Source: Karstenula rhodostoma CBS 690.94 | Taxonomy: Eukaryota; Ascomycota; Dothideomycetes; Pleosporales; Didymosphaeriaceae | Assembly: GCA_010093485.1 (NCBI GenBank) | Contig: MU001493.1 | Span: forward strand, 33,599 to 97,598 | DNA length: 64,000 nt | Direction: 5' to 3' | Shown: positions 34,864-45,742 of the stretch, piece by piece | How the letters are laid out: every line of letters starts with the position of its first letter | Numbering within the stretch: the stretch's first letter is position 1 | Made by a program: the position numbers and the translations under genes | The notes under the pieces: model-generated | The model's input: only the letters and a program-made list of their open reading frames with translations | Database searches by the model: none | What the model was told of the DNA's origin: nothing

Positions 34864-37188
34864 CTAGGACACCATGCTCCTAATCTCAGCATCCTCCTCT
34901 TCGAACTCGGCCAGCTTCTTCCCCGGCAGCTTCACAGCTCTATCCAGTGCAACAGGCAGCCCTCTGTGCCGCCCTCTCAGCATCACTAGGATCATGATGA
35001 TCTTGCTGCCTGTATACATTCCGCCGCTAAAACTATACGCCTGGTCTGGCAGGCCGATGCTGATGCCGATTGTGGTGTAGCCGGAGACGATTTCGAAGAG
35101 GATGTTGAAAACGCTGTAGGTCTTTGGATCCCCGATGGAGTGGTGTGTTTCAATGAGTGTGATGAGGAAGAGCGCGAGCGCGATCCACCAGACGTCGTGA
35201 GAGAGCTGGCCACGGACCTGCTGCGAGACAAGAGAAGGTGGATTAGTGGGTGGGTGTGCATTCAAGCTGTGCAGCGAGTTGGCGCGGCCGAAGTCCATAA
35301 CGACGGATCGCTTCAGCGTGGCAGGCGTCATCGTTGTCGAGCGGCCAGCGACACCAACGCCCTGGAAGGCGGTCATGCGGTGCTGGATCTGGCGGCCTAC
35401 GAACGCTGTGCCTCGACGCCCAACATTGCCGAGTGTCTTGATAGGTGTCCGTGATGGTTTCTCTGAGACTGAAGTGGTGGGCGGGAGCGCGGCGTCGACG
35501 TCGAAGACTGAGCTTGTGGCAGAGTGGAGTTGTTCGACCTCTGCTTCGTCGCCTTCGTAGATACCCAGGGACCGCTCCTCGTATACGTTTGTCTTGCGCA
35601 TGGTAATGATGTGGGGATACGCTGCGGTGTAGAAGATGACGAGCCAGAGGACTTGCACATCGAAGTACATCGCAGACGGGGAGACGATGGCATACCCACC
35701 GGACGGAATGGAGAAACCTTCAAACAAGGAGATAAAGATGCGCCGGCCCAATGGAATCACCTCCATGGTGGGATTGCCTATGCTGAGGATCAAGATGAGT
35801 ACCCAGTCTGCAGCAACGAACGATCCGAAAGTCGCGATGAACACCCACGTGTCAACCGCCGGAAACATGCTCGTGTATACGCGACGTGGAAACTTGAGGA
35901 TAAAGTCGAACCCCTCTTTCCACACGCCATACTCTTTGTTCTTAGAGAAAAGATTGAGGAGAGTCGACATCGTCCAGATCAGAAATCGGACGAACACCGG
36001 AAAGGCCGCTGGGCCAGCCAGCGACAAGATCGTCACGACTGTTAGGACGTAGTACGAAGATTGAAAAGGTATGAAGCCCGCGTCCAGCAGGGTAAACCCG
36101 GCATTGCTGTAAGCAGAGATGGCGAGGAAAGCACCTGCCCACCACGGGTTCTGCTCGTTAACGGCTGCGGCCTCCTTCTCATAGACAGACATGTAGGAAC
36201 CGAGCGCGATGGCACCGAAAAACTGCCACAGTATAAAGTATGCGATGACAAACACGGAGAGAAACTTCAGCGCACGGTATTCGACTCCGCCAAGGTACTC
36301 TCGTTGGTCGGAGGAGAGGTTAAAGAACTGTCCATTCCGGCCAATATTGCGCTTCTGTTCTGTGACAAAAGATTGGACATTGAAATCATCCCCAAGCTTA
36401 GAGTCGCTAGCCAATGATCTTCTTCGACTTGACACGGTCTGGTGGGTCTGCACGTTGTAGATGGAGTGCCCAGTCGTTGCTGTATGTGGCCGTTCATGGG
36501 AAGTGCGCTCCCGTATAGGATCCAAGAAGCCGATGTGGTGTGGTGGACTCCTTCCGCTAGCCATGGGAGACAGTCCAACATCAGCTTGGCTCTCTAGGAT
36601 GGGTGTAGAGGGGGCCTGTTCACTCATGCTCGTCTCGGCCTGTCCAGTCGCGACCTTCAAAGCCCGCGGTTTGCTCCGTCCCCTTCCTTTGCCGAACGAG
36701 CTCATGACGGGCAAACCAAACATAGCGCCGGCCATTCCCACAACGGCTCCTGTGTTGCCTTTCTTTGCGTTCCTGTTCTCTTTTTCCATCTCGACGATAT
36801 CCTCAAACCGCTTCTCGAAGATGTGCTTCCGGAACGCGACAGTGAAGTACGACACCAGGATCTGACTGCCCATCATCATCAAGACGGCCAACTCTACTTG
36901 CTGAAAGACGGTCAGCTGACTGACATTGACCGTGTTGAGCCCTGTTGCAGTGACTGCCGACATGACCATGAACATGCTATCCCACCATCCCACGCTCTTC
37001 GCCGGATGCGAAGCCCCCCAGAAAATCAACGTGCCGATAATCGTCACCACGATGAAATACGCATAGTGCACGGTAATGAAGTTGACGGGTGGAATGTACG
37101 GTCTGGCAGCGGCCGCTAACGTCCCCACGCGGTCGTAAAGCTGGGGGTGTTTCACGGCGAAGGCGTCCCACCGGTCTTTGAGGTGCAT
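34864..37188 (-). CDS. Trk-type potassium transporter
   Basis: A single uninterrupted frame of 774 residues from ATG at 37188. The Trk/HKT family has four repeats of helix - pore loop - helix. Visible filters are SAVTATGLNTVNV (first), SAYSNAGFTLLDAGF (second), a degenerate third near GFSIPSGGYAIVSP, and SGYTTIGISIGLPDQA (fourth), ending in the fungal signature MLRGRHRGLPVALDRA. A long cytosolic loop between about residues 130 and 300 is rich in Ser/Arg (SSRRRSLASDSKL), typical of fungal Trk1 and a likely phosphorylation target. It imports K+ across the plasma membrane, driven by membrane potential. The frame extends 107 codons upstream without a family match, so the later start MHLKDRWDAF is chosen. 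The gene lies about 500 bp from the ASG-repeat protein on the same strand. Confidence 0.92.
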   Translation of the reverse strand: MHLKDRWDAFAVKHPQLYDRVGTLAAAARPYIPPVNFITVHYAYFIVVTIIGTLIFWGASHPAKSVGWWDSMFMVMSAVTATGLNTVNVSQLTVFQQVELAVLMMMGSQILVSYFTVAFRKHIFEKRFEDIVEMEKENRNAKKGNTGAVVGMAGAMFGLPVMSSFGKGRGRSKPRALKVATGQAETSMSEQAPSTPILESQADVGLSPMASGRSPPHHIGFLDPIRERTSHERPHTATTGHSIYNVQTHQTVSSRRRSLASDSKLGDDFNVQSFVTEQKRNIGRNGQFFNLSSDQREYLGGVEYRALKFLSVFVIAYFILWQFFGAIALGSYMSVYEKEAAAVNEQNPWWAGAFLAISAYSNAGFTLLDAGFIPFQSSYYVLTVVTILSLAGPAAFPVFVRFLIWTMSTLLNLFSKNKEYGVWKEGFDFILKFPRRVYTSMFPAVDTWVFIATFGSFVAADWVLILILSIGNPTMEVIPLGRRIFISLFEGFSIPSGGYAIVSPSAMYFDVQVLWLVIFYTAAYPHIITMRKTNVYEERSLGIYEGDEAEVEQLHSATSSVFDVDAALPPTTSVSEKPSRTPIKTLGNVGRRGTAFVGRQIQHRMTAFQGVGVAGRSTTMTPATLKRSVVMDFGRANSLHSLNAHPPTNPPSLVSQQVRGQLSHDVWWIALALFLITLIETHHSIGDPKTYSVFNILFEIVSGYTTIGISIGLPDQAYSFSGGMYTGSKIIMILVMLRGRHRGLPVALDRAVKLPGKKLAEFEEEDAEIRSMVS

Positions 37189-37692
37189 TGCTGCGACGAT
37201 ACAGCTGTCGATGGGGGTTATTGCATGTCGCGTGCGCTCGTGACTGCAGAAGCCGAGGAAAGGAGAGACGGCTGTGCTGTGGCTTATCGTGCGTGTGCTG
37301 ACGGCGTAGGCCGAGAAGGGAAGGGGAAGGGGATGAAACGGGCGGGCGAGTGGGGCGGGGCAGGCGCGAGGGGCCGCTCCCGTCGCCAACTTCTGGCGGC
37401 TGCTTGGTCCCCGGTCGCGCAACGAACAACTGCACACCCTTGTTCTACAGACTCGACATGACGGAAAAGAGGATTCGATTGATGCGACAATAGGACCATG
37501 CCTCGTCACTGTGCTACTGCGAGGAGCGATGCCTTCCTTCGACCGACCCAGTACAGCCGCGCCACACTATACACATGGCATGCTTGCACACACACTGCGT
37601 ACGCCCGACCGGTATTTCGCCTCGAGAATCCGACCGTCTATCGTACCGCAAACCACAGCACGCCTTGAAATCCCACACCCACAATCACCCTT

Positions 37693-38490
37693 TCAGCCCA
37701 TGATCCATCTCGCCTTGGGCCGTGTCTCGGCCTCCACCTCCTCGCGCTCCCCACTGCCCCGGCGCACCTTCGCAAAAGCATCTTCGCTCCATCCAGGGAA
37801 AACAGGAGCCTCCGGCGTCGGTATCGCCACGTAGCCTGACTCCACACCCGACGGCACGAATCCAGACGCAATAGGAAAATCCGAGGGAAACGGGGGAACA
37901 AATCCAGACGCCACAGGCCCGGGATAATATCCCGACGCGATGGCCGTAGCCGTAGGTGTAGGAAAGGGGAAATCGTCAACAGGATACCCAGACACGATGC
38001 CAGAAGGCGCCGGGAAGCCCGACGCCGACCCCGACGCTTCAACCGTGGCAGTGACGAATCCGCTGGCCGACACGCCCGCTTCCTGGCCATAGAGTCTGTT
38101 CTCCAGCGTCTCGACCAGACTGTCTGCCGACGCCGCCCTCGCGATCGCATACGTGAAGTCGCCGTCGTAGAAGTCGCCGCCCCAGACGCCCTCCCATCCG
38201 AAGCACTCTGCCGCGATGGACGAGAACGCGGTCTGGCATGTGGCGGAACCCTGTGCGACGCCGTCGGGGGGCATGGTGATGGTGAGGTCGACGAGTTCGC
38301 TGCTGAAGGAGACGGCGATGGAGTCCGGGTTGATTTGGTACATGGAGTCTGTGGGGCGGTCGCAGAGCTGTGAGATTGCGTCTGAGGTTGCGGCTTGCAC
38401 GAGTTGGGTGATAGGGATCGCGGCTATGCCGAGGGGGGAGGTGGTGGTGCAGGCGAGACCGGAGAAGGGGCCGCTGGCAGGAAAGTCCAT
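37693..38490 (-). CDS. Hypothetical protein with ASG-repeat region
   Basis: An ORF of 265 residues from an internal ATG. The first half, with four cysteines (LACTTTS, QLCDRPTDS, ATCQTAF, AECFGWEGVW), looks like a small folded domain. The second half is low-complexity, with repeated (V/I)ASG(F/Y) and PFPSDFPIASGF-type phrases, and ends in a charged tail. The frame is open upstream of the ATG (QTTPSLAAIAPAITASPVA), and a signal peptide probably sits in an upstream exon that I could not fix. Composition suggests a secreted or cell-surface protein. No known family recognised. Confidence 0.55.
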   Translation of the reverse strand: MDFPASGPFSGLACTTTSPLGIAAIPITQLVQAATSDAISQLCDRPTDSMYQINPDSIAVSFSSELVDLTITMPPDGVAQGSATCQTAFSSIAAECFGWEGVWGGDFYDGDFTYAIARAASADSLVETLENRLYGQEAGVSASGFVTATVEASGSASGFPAPSGIVSGYPVDDFPFPTPTATAIASGYYPGPVASGFVPPFPSDFPIASGFVPSGVESGYVAIPTPEAPVFPGWSEDAFAKVRRGSGEREEVEAETRPKARWIMG

Positions 38491-39302
38491 TGCTACGGGT
38501 GAGGCTGTGATGGCGGGCGCAATTGCTGCTAGTGAAGGTGTCGTTTGACGCGCACTTGGATATCAAGAGGTTGTATTTGAAAACGAAAGAAGGCTTAGGA
38601 CGAGTGACAGTAAGAAAGGACCGACGAAGAGGCTTGCGAGATATACACCGACTCCGCCCGCAAGAAAGAAGCAGGCACACACGACTTACGAATGCAGTGA
38701 CCTACATTGCGTACACCTGCAATATCGATGTGAACGACTCTGCGACAAGCCCATCGTGATTGGACATTTACGATGTCCGGCAAGGGTCGCAGGGGAGGAT
38801 TTTCGCCCCGCCAAGGCGGTGTTTCAAGGCTTTTTTTCGTGCGCTGAGCCCTGTGTTGGACTTGGGGCCAACCCAATCGAGGAAGAACTTGGTGGTACCT
38901 AGATCGTAAGCATTGGTAGGAGGAGCAGCAAAGATGGAGGATGGAAAACACTCGATGCAGCAAAGTGTGTTGGGTCAGAATGGTAGGTTGGTATCCGCTT
39001 GAGAATGGCACGTAGTTGCCGTTTCTCGTGCTATTCTCTGAATACCAGGAAGGGGGACACATCCAGGCGTGTCTGACGGGTAAGCTGTCGATCTCCTCCA
39101 CCAAAGGGTTCGCACGGGTGTAACCGCAGCCACGAATCCATGGGGGCGCACTTACGCATTGCGAAGGCTGTGCTTGCCTCGCGTCCGAGCACGTGCACAA
39201 CGCGAGAAGTAGGTTGCTGACTGCGGTAACTCGATTCAATTGACCTGCTTGATTCTATGGGTCACGACCGCGCGGTTCGAGACAGAGCATCGTTCACGGT
39301 TT
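38491..39302. other. Intergenic, 812 bp
   Basis: Probably holds the 5' exon and promoter of the ASG-repeat protein (minus strand) and the 3' flank of the thiamine-diphosphate enzyme. A long minus ORF at 38595-39239 has no protein-like features. Confidence 0.35.
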
Positions 39303-41164
39303 CTAGTTTGCGCCCACATACTTCCCCGCAGGCCCTTCTAGGTGCGCATCCAGCACGGCTGTCCTACCATTTAATACGCTTTGAATGGCCTCGGGGAGCA
39401 GTCTCGCCAGCTCATCTGCGGTACTTGCATGCGCAGCCCATATATCACCTCCTGCCGCGGCCTTCGCAATGCCTGAATAGTCCGGAGTTGGTGCAAATGA
39501 AATATTGAGTTCCTCGTTGTTGACCTTTGACCCTTCTCCTTCGGGGTGAACAAGCAGCATGCTCTGTCTGGGCGCGTTCCAGCCCTTGTTGTTGAGGACA
39601 ATGGTCAGTATCGGGATGTTATAGCGCCTCGAAATCCAGTACACCGAGCCTGGGATGGAGAACAGGTAGGTGCCATCGCCAACAATCTGGCACACGAATC
39701 GCTTCTTCCCCTCGTAGTCGGTAGCGAGCTTGATACCTAGAGCACCGCCGCCTGACCAGCCCAGGCCGCCTCCGCCGCAGTTCAGCCATGAGCCTGGCAG
39801 TGTGGCTTGTATCTGATTTGCCACGAAAGCAGTCTGAGTAACAGCTTCGACGGCCCAGATGGTGTCCTTGGGGCAGCTTTTGCGTACTTGCTGAATCAGG
39901 TAGGGCGTGCCAAAGTGTCCGTCAGCATCAACCACGGCTTCGGCGGCTATTGCTTGTATTTTCTGCTCGTGTGATGTTTGGAGTGCTGCCCAGCGGTCGG
40001 AATAGAGACTGCTAGATAGCTCCTCTTTGTGATTCGAACTGATATATGCGTTCACTTGAGAGATAGAGGTGTAGGAGTCCGCGCGGTAACGGTGAAGTGC
40101 TTTGATGTAGAAGACGGGCATCTGTTGCTTGAGCGGATCGACGTCTATATGATATATTTTGGCACCGTCTTTCGGCTTGCATTGTGTGTTTATCCATGGC
40201 ACGTCGCAATCTAGTACGAGGATGACATCGGCAGATTTAACCCGCGCTTCGTTGACATACCGCAGGCCTAGCCAGGCTGGATGATCCGCTGCATGTTGTC
40301 AGTATCCTCAATCAGATGCCGTTTGAGGCGCCTTACCGGGGAAGCACATGTCACTGCCGCCCGTGTCCAGCACCCGTAGCCCTTTCACGTTGTCTGCCAG
40401 CTTTACGAGTTCGCCTACCGTCTCATGGTTCCTCCCCGAGTATCCGGTGATGACGAGCGGTTCCTGGGCGCCTACGAGCGCGTCTGCGATGGTCTGAACA
40501 CCCGAGGCTGGTAAGCCCGCTGGTTCCACCGGGCGCCAGTATTCCTGCTCCAGATGATACGGCGTGAGATCCTCCTCCATGGCTTCTCGCGCACCGTACA
40601 GGTACACTGGCCCCTGTGGATCGCTCGTGGCAAACGACAACGCACGGTTGACCATCTGCTTCACGTTCTTGCCCGTCTTGATCTCGCCCGTATAGCGACA
40701 GTACTGTGCCACAATCTGCTTCTGGTCAGGCACGTCCTGTATCCAGTGTATGTATTCGGTCCTGCTCCCGCGCGCCTCGCCCTCGATGGTGATGGGAGAC
40801 AAGCCCGCGAAGATCAACACAGGCGCGCGCCCGCACGAGGCGTTGTGTACAGCTGCACCGAGCCCCTGGGTCCCGACGTCGACGTGAACGATTACGCATT
40901 GCGGCTTGCCCGTCAGTCGGGCGTACCCGTCGGCCATGGAGAGCGCCACCATCTGCATGCTATCAGCGCGCGACTCGGGTGTGCCGGGGCCTCCTACTCA
41001 CCTCATTTGGACAGGTAATGATCTTGGGGAATTGCCCCTTTTTCTCATTTTGGCCCTTGACAATGGCCTCGATGATACTGGGATGGTCGGAGCCCAGGTT
41101 CACGAAGCAGTGAGTGATGCCTGCCTCCCATATGGCCTCAAAAAACGCGAAAGAGGCCGTATAA
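39303..41164 (-). CDS. Thiamine diphosphate-dependent enzyme (acetolactate synthase-like)
   Basis: Exons 41164-41002 (5' end uncertain), 40952-40337 and 40288-39303. The N-terminal PYR domain has AFFEAIWEAGITHCFVNLG SDHPS and CPNEMVALSMADGYARLTGK; the glutamate of CPNE is the residue that activates the cofactor. The middle domain (DALVGAQEPLVITGYSGRN and RVKSADVILVLDCDVPWINT) is the transhydrogenase-like fold. The C-terminal PP domain has GGGGLGWSGGGALGIKLATD and the TPP/Mg motif running from GDGTYLF to VLNNKGWN. The family includes acetolactate synthase, benzaldehyde lyase and oxalyl-CoA decarboxylase types. This clade is a fungal side branch without the mitochondrial presequence of true acetolactate synthase, so a role in branched-chain synthesis is not implied. 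The first exon with the start codon was not found with certainty. Confidence 0.85.
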
Positions 41165-41799
41165 CTGCAATCTGTCAGTGATGCACTACTGCGCACACTC
41201 CCAAGTAGATGTACACTCACACCATGATGCTGACGCACTTCTAAACTCACGGCTGGTATCGTGTGCTTCAAGCGGCCAAGGGGTGCCGCATCTGCTATAA
41301 ACCCTTTGCAGACATCACCCCCATGAGATCCCACATAGCGCGAGCCGTCTTGCCCGATCCGAGCTGCATGCTTGGGAATACCCCACCCCACGACGCGGGG
41401 AAAGCTTGCGCGATTGACGTGTGGATTGTGTTGACAAGGGTTGGCTTCGTCGCCGGCATCGGGCTCGGTAGGTACAGGCGCGCAGAGAAGCGATGAAAAG
41501 CACGGCTTATTTCCGCACTTCCCCACATGGTACTTCAGCATTCAGCATAACCATCGCCATACTGCGTAGAAGGTCCCATCGACACCGCACACACCTTGAT
41601 CGGAAGCTTCGACGGTTTGCTACGAGGTCTTTGTTAGTAGGTGGTCTGGATGATTAGGTAGACTGTGGCGCCCGTGTTCGTATCCATGCGGGAGGCCGGA
41701 CCGTTCACCACCTCCGTTAGCATCTTTTATTCACACATACCAGCCACAGTGACAGCTATGTTGAGTCGCTTTCTCCTTTAGAGTCTACGCGATGTGCAG

Positions 41800-41834
<35 letters not shown>

Positions 41835-42002
41835 AGTTGTCACAAGGTGCAGCTGTAACATCTGGAGCTGAAACGCGTTTCACCTTTCGCATCCTGAGGT
41901 ATCAATGTCAACTATGGTTTCCCCAATCTTCGGACAGTCTTCATTGAACATTTGCAGACATCTTCGTTCCCTTTTCATACTATTAGTTCTCGCAGCACCA
42001 TC
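41165..42002. other. Divergent intergenic region with poly-G tract
   Basis: Lies between the thiamine-diphosphate enzyme (minus) and the SET gene (plus). It probably contains the missing first exon of the former. It holds a 33-base G run at 41801-41833. Confidence 0.4.
41801..41833 (+). repeat. Poly-G tract, 33 bases
   Basis: An uninterrupted run of 33 G, about 170 bp before the SET start codon. Such runs are rare, unstable in replication and hard to sequence, so the exact length is uncertain. It could fold into G-quadruplexes and affect the promoter. Confidence 0.85.
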
Positions 42003-43031
42003 ATGTTGACCATCGTTGCGCTGCTCTCTACCTTGTTCGCGTCTCCCGCGATATCCTGCAGCGACTCCTCATGGATAACCAATTCTCAATTATGCCTGGG
42101 GTCACCTCAGGTTTGGGAAGCACGCCCCAGTCCAGGCAAAGGCATCGGTGTATACGCCACAAGAGTGATCGAACCGGGCGACACCATCTTGTCTGAACCG
42201 GCCATGATCCATATCACCCCACCCGAATTCCGAGACGGCGTTCCGTATCTTCTGGGCGACATCAACACGCTTTTACAATCGTCTTTCGATGCTCTATCCC
42301 CTCAACAGAAAGCAGAAGTGATGTCACTCCACGCCCACATGTCACCCACAGAGGATGCAAACGACACGCTCATGGCTATCATGCGGAGCAACGCATATAC
42401 AACCGGTAACAGCCTCGGGTTATTTCCCAAAGGCGCGCGCATCAATCACTCCTGTCGTCCATCCACCAGTCAGTACTGGAACCCCCAACTAGGTCGCCGC
42501 ATCGTGTACGCAAATCGGCGCATTGAAGAAGGCGAGGAGATATCTGCCACCTACATCCCCTTGCTGTACAGCCATAAGGCGCGCCAGAGACGACTCGACC
42601 AGTACGGATTCAAATGCACTTGCGAAGCCTGCGCGCTGGAACACGGCGCGCGACAGGCCAGCGACCAGCGCAGACAGGACCTCCAGAAGGCGTTCGCAGC
42701 TTTCGAGCCCCAGCTCACGCTATCCGTCCCGCAGTCAGTAGCTGGTAAAAGGAAGGCACGGAAGAGGGCTGAAGCAAGCGTTCAGCTGGTCGAGCAGCTC
42801 GAAGAGGAGGGTCTTGCAGACTACTACGTAAAAGCATATCATATTGCCGCTATCGCGCATGCGAAAATTGAGGATTGGAAGCCGGCTACGCTGTGGGCGA
42901 ACAAGGGATTCGAGACGAGCTTGCTGGCGGATCCGAATGCGCTCTCGGCCGGTGCGAGGGAGCTGCAGGCTTTGACGAACCATCTGATCATTAAGTGGAA
43001 TGCAGAGTTGAGGGAGAACGCGACGCGATGA
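42003..43031 (+). CDS. SET-domain protein with an apparent signal peptide
   Basis: The start at 42003 gives 342 residues; an upstream in-frame ATG at 41952 would add 17. The N-terminus MLTIVALLSTLFASPAISC is a good signal peptide. SET motifs follow: SPGKGIGVYATRVIEPGDTI (first motif), GARINHSCRPSTSQYWN (the NHSC core), RRIEEGEEISATYIPLL (GEEI-x-x-x-Y), and the post-SET cysteines in CTCEAC. Between them is the insert typical of the fungal SMYD-like group. Family members are protein lysine methyltransferases, normally nuclear or cytosolic. Several fungal proteins of this type carry predicted signal peptides, and whether they are exported is open. A C-terminal helical region (EASVQLVEQLEEEGLADYYV) resembles a TPR-like tail. 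No introns. Confidence 0.85.
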   Translation: MLTIVALLSTLFASPAISCSDSSWITNSQLCLGSPQVWEARPSPGKGIGVYATRVIEPGDTILSEPAMIHITPPEFRDGVPYLLGDINTLLQSSFDALSPQQKAEVMSLHAHMSPTEDANDTLMAIMRSNAYTTGNSLGLFPKGARINHSCRPSTSQYWNPQLGRRIVYANRRIEEGEEISATYIPLLYSHKARQRRLDQYGFKCTCEACALEHGARQASDQRRQDLQKAFAAFEPQLTLSVPQSVAGKRKARKRAEASVQLVEQLEEEGLADYYVKAYHIAAIAHAKIEDWKPATLWANKGFETSLLADPNALSAGARELQALTNHLIIKWNAELRENATR

Positions 43032-43614
43032 GGTGGAACTATTCTGCAAGCTTTGTCACCATGTGAGAACGAACTTGAACGCCATGCAGCGCATCGGCAT
43101 GCAAGAAAACAGGACATTCGGAATACACCATCCCAGGTGGGAAAAGGATGTTTTGACGAACTGAGGCTGCGACGGTGGGCACGCGGCATGGAGCAAATGA
43201 TCGGATGAAGCTGAGGGTGCAAACTTTCCCACTTTTGCGAACCTCGCGCCGCGAGTTCTAGGACAGCTCCTGATACAAGAATACGCTGGAGGTGATAGGC
43301 GTTATGCACGAGGAGAGCCTCCATGAGCCTGGACTAAACTTTTAGTGGAATGCCCTCTGTGGGCCAATGGAGCAAGACGTGCTGAGCGAAGCCGTACCCC
43401 TGGGCCAACGGTGGGAAGACGGTGCATAAGAGGGAGAGATGGTAAGGTGGCTGTTCCCTGGGAGAAAATTGGCCTTCGTAATTTCTCAGCAGACGAAGCT
43501 GGTTTGATTCTCGTCTATAGCACTTGATTGCCTGGTAGGCTGTGCCCGTAGTCTAGGCCTTATGGCAGACCCAGATTGGGTGCTTCAAATATCCTGTTGC
43601 AACCTGTATATTGT
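43032..43614. other. Convergent intergenic region, 583 bp
   Basis: 3' flanks of the SET gene and the kinase-like gene, which converge. No other feature seen. Confidence 0.4.
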
Positions 43615-44883
43615 TCACGGAAGGTCCGTCTTGCCCCAAAGTCCAGCCATCTTCGCATTCCCTGCAACAGCGTCCTTCAACGTTTCGTTTTTCAATATGA
43701 ACCGCACCCGCGCCTCCAGCCACTCCGTGTTACCCCAGAAGCCCCAGCTCGCCTGGAACCGTAGCCAGTCCACCAGCGCCATTTCCCAGTGATTCACGAA
43801 GATGCCCCAGTCGTAATCCTTGCCAGATTCCTTCTCCAACCGCACCCAGTACCGCTCAAGCAACTCCTTCTCGCCCTCTGACATCGCCAACTCCCGCGGC
43901 ACCGGTCGATCATCGACAAGCATCTCCAACGGTACCGAGCAGGTGAACAGTTTCGCCAGATCACACACGCCCAGTCCAAGTCCGGTATACTGGAAGTCGT
44001 AGAACACGACCTCCTCGCCGCTCTTGCTCGTGAAGAGGTTTTCACTCTTTACGTCCCCGTGGATAAGCGTAGTGTACCCCTCAATAGGACTCCAACCCTC
44101 CTGCTTCGGCTCGAGCGCGCTCGCCACGAGTTCCGCAATCGAGAACTCATCTTTCTCCCAGTCCGTCAACGACCACCACTCGGACTCGTGATCAGCTGCA
44201 AGATTTGCGTACTCGGTGCGGCGCGTGGCGAGATAGGTGTAGCCGCCGTTCAGCCACACAGACTTGTGCCGCGCGTCTTGGCCGTCGGTGGTTACCTCCT
44301 GCAATGGTGGGCGGACGAGCTGGCTGCGATCCAGGGTGGGGATGCGCGGCCACCAGAAGCCGTGGAAGGAGGAGAGCCAGTCGAGTGCGGCGTGAACTTG
44401 GATGTCGTTGAGGACGTCGCGTTTCTCGCCTGCGACTGGATAGGTCTGCTTGAGGTCGCTGATGAGCATGGCCATTGATACGCCTCCATCTGGCCGGGGT
44501 TCGTGTATGCTTGCGATATGTCTTGCTACGGGGATGTGGGGCGGGAGTTGGGGTGCTAGAGTGGTGTAGAAGTATTGCTCGACTTGGTAGCTCAGGATCT
44601 TGCGTGTGTGGCCTTCATTGTTTGCTTTTGTGGGTGGGGGTGTGATGAGCTTCAGTATGTAGGACTGGACTTCTTGTGGCGTTGAGACGCTAGATGTCGT
44701 CGTGGAGGTTGTTCTCGATGTTGCACCTGACGAGTTTGGCGACGCATTTAGGGTTGCTGTGATGCGGCAGATTTGGCCATAGCCTGCCCAGAGCGATTGC
44801 AGAACGTCGAGCGACTTTAGGGTTAGACCTCGTTCTGCTAATAGCGAGGACGCAACCTCATGTGCGGATTGTTCTGAAGACAT
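43615..44883 (-). CDS. Phosphotransferase of the CHK/EcKL (choline kinase-like) fold
   Basis: 422 residues from MSSEQSAHEV at 44883; an upstream in-frame ATG at 45009 would add a hydrophobic 42-residue leader. Kinase-like features are a glycine-containing first lobe (LWAGYGQICRITATL), the strand YILKLITPP with the ATP-binding lysine, ALDWLSSFHGFWW, the catalytic loop LIHGDVKSENLF (Brenner motif HGD...N), and the metal-binding VVFYDFQYTGLGLGVCDLAKL. This order marks small-molecule kinases (choline, ecdysteroid, aminoglycoside). The substrate is unknown. A Ser/Thr-rich insert near residues 60-75 is poorly conserved filler. No introns or damage. Convergent with the SET gene, divergent from the membrane protein at 45743. 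Confidence 0.8.
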   Translation of the reverse strand: MSSEQSAHEVASSLLAERGLTLKSLDVLQSLWAGYGQICRITATLNASPNSSGATSRTTSTTTSSVSTPQEVQSYILKLITPPPTKANNEGHTRKILSYQVEQYFYTTLAPQLPPHIPVARHIASIHEPRPDGGVSMAMLISDLKQTYPVAGEKRDVLNDIQVHAALDWLSSFHGFWWPRIPTLDRSQLVRPPLQEVTTDGQDARHKSVWLNGGYTYLATRRTEYANLAADHESEWWSLTDWEKDEFSIAELVASALEPKQEGWSPIEGYTTLIHGDVKSENLFTSKSGEEVVFYDFQYTGLGLGVCDLAKLFTCSVPLEMLVDDRPVPRELAMSEGEKELLERYWVRLEKESGKDYDWGIFVNHWEMALVDWLRFQASWGFWGNTEWLEARVRFILKNETLKDAVAGNAKMAGLWGKTDLP

Positions 44884-45742
44884 TGTGGGCGTTTCGCGGC
44901 TTGAGAAGATCCCGACGTAACGGAGCAGGAGCACTTGCAGGATCGCGCACAAGACTGTGATTCGGAATAATTGACGCTGGGTCTGACGAAGACCTATCAA
45001 AAAGGGCATGTAGAATGCATGTCAAATTTCCCCAGAAAGTCAGTGGAATCGTCGACAACGTGGTTTTCTCGGGGATGAGGATTTTGTGGCTGTGCCCCTC
45101 ACCAGCCACACGCCACCTTGAAAACTTACACCCCCGCAAGTCTCAATATCCACATCCAACTCTGCTCTCGCGTCCGCAACCTTTGGGTCCATGAATAAAA
45201 GTTTCGCCTATGCTCTCGAGAAGATAACTTGTTGACTGAGTGGAATGGCGCTGCTGTAGATGTATCCATGTGATCTCCACGATTGACCGGGTGTCGGACG
45301 CCTGGGGAATGTGCCCTTGAGGCTTGAGTGGCACGAATTCACTGGAAATCTTATGTTGCGCTGCAGCGTACGAAATTTTGAAGTAGTCCAAATATAACAG
45401 GAAAATATTGAGGCATCATCTGAAGCATATGATCTATCTGGTCACTGACTATGTCTCGACGGGACACACGTACGGTACGAACTTCCAATGCTTAAAGAGA
45501 AAAGGTTGAGGATCATGTGCGTCCGAGCATTGTGTTATGAGATGAAGTTCCTAATGCATGCTCGGTAATCACACTCTATCATTGTGTTCCAGCATCGTTT
45601 CTCAATAGTTGTAGTTCACACAATGCTATGTCTAGTAATTCGATCAGACATATACACCCGCCATCTTCCTCGCACCGTCCCGGGAACAAAATCGACTGAT
45701 CTTCTCTTTTTTACGATTGTTTAGTTCCACTGGTTTGGAAAC
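44884..45742. promoter_or_regulatory. Divergent intergenic region
   Basis: Promoters of the kinase-like gene (minus) and the membrane protein (plus). The part 44884-45009 could encode an N-terminal extension of the kinase. Nothing else recognised. Confidence 0.35.

Noticed and set aside
38595..39239. 214-codon minus-strand ORF
   Set aside because: No recognisable motif or signal peptide; probably intergenic, though part of it may hold the 5' exon of the neighbour.
42735..43324. Antisense ORFs over the SET gene and its 3' flank
   Set aside because: No motif; explained by the sense coding frame.
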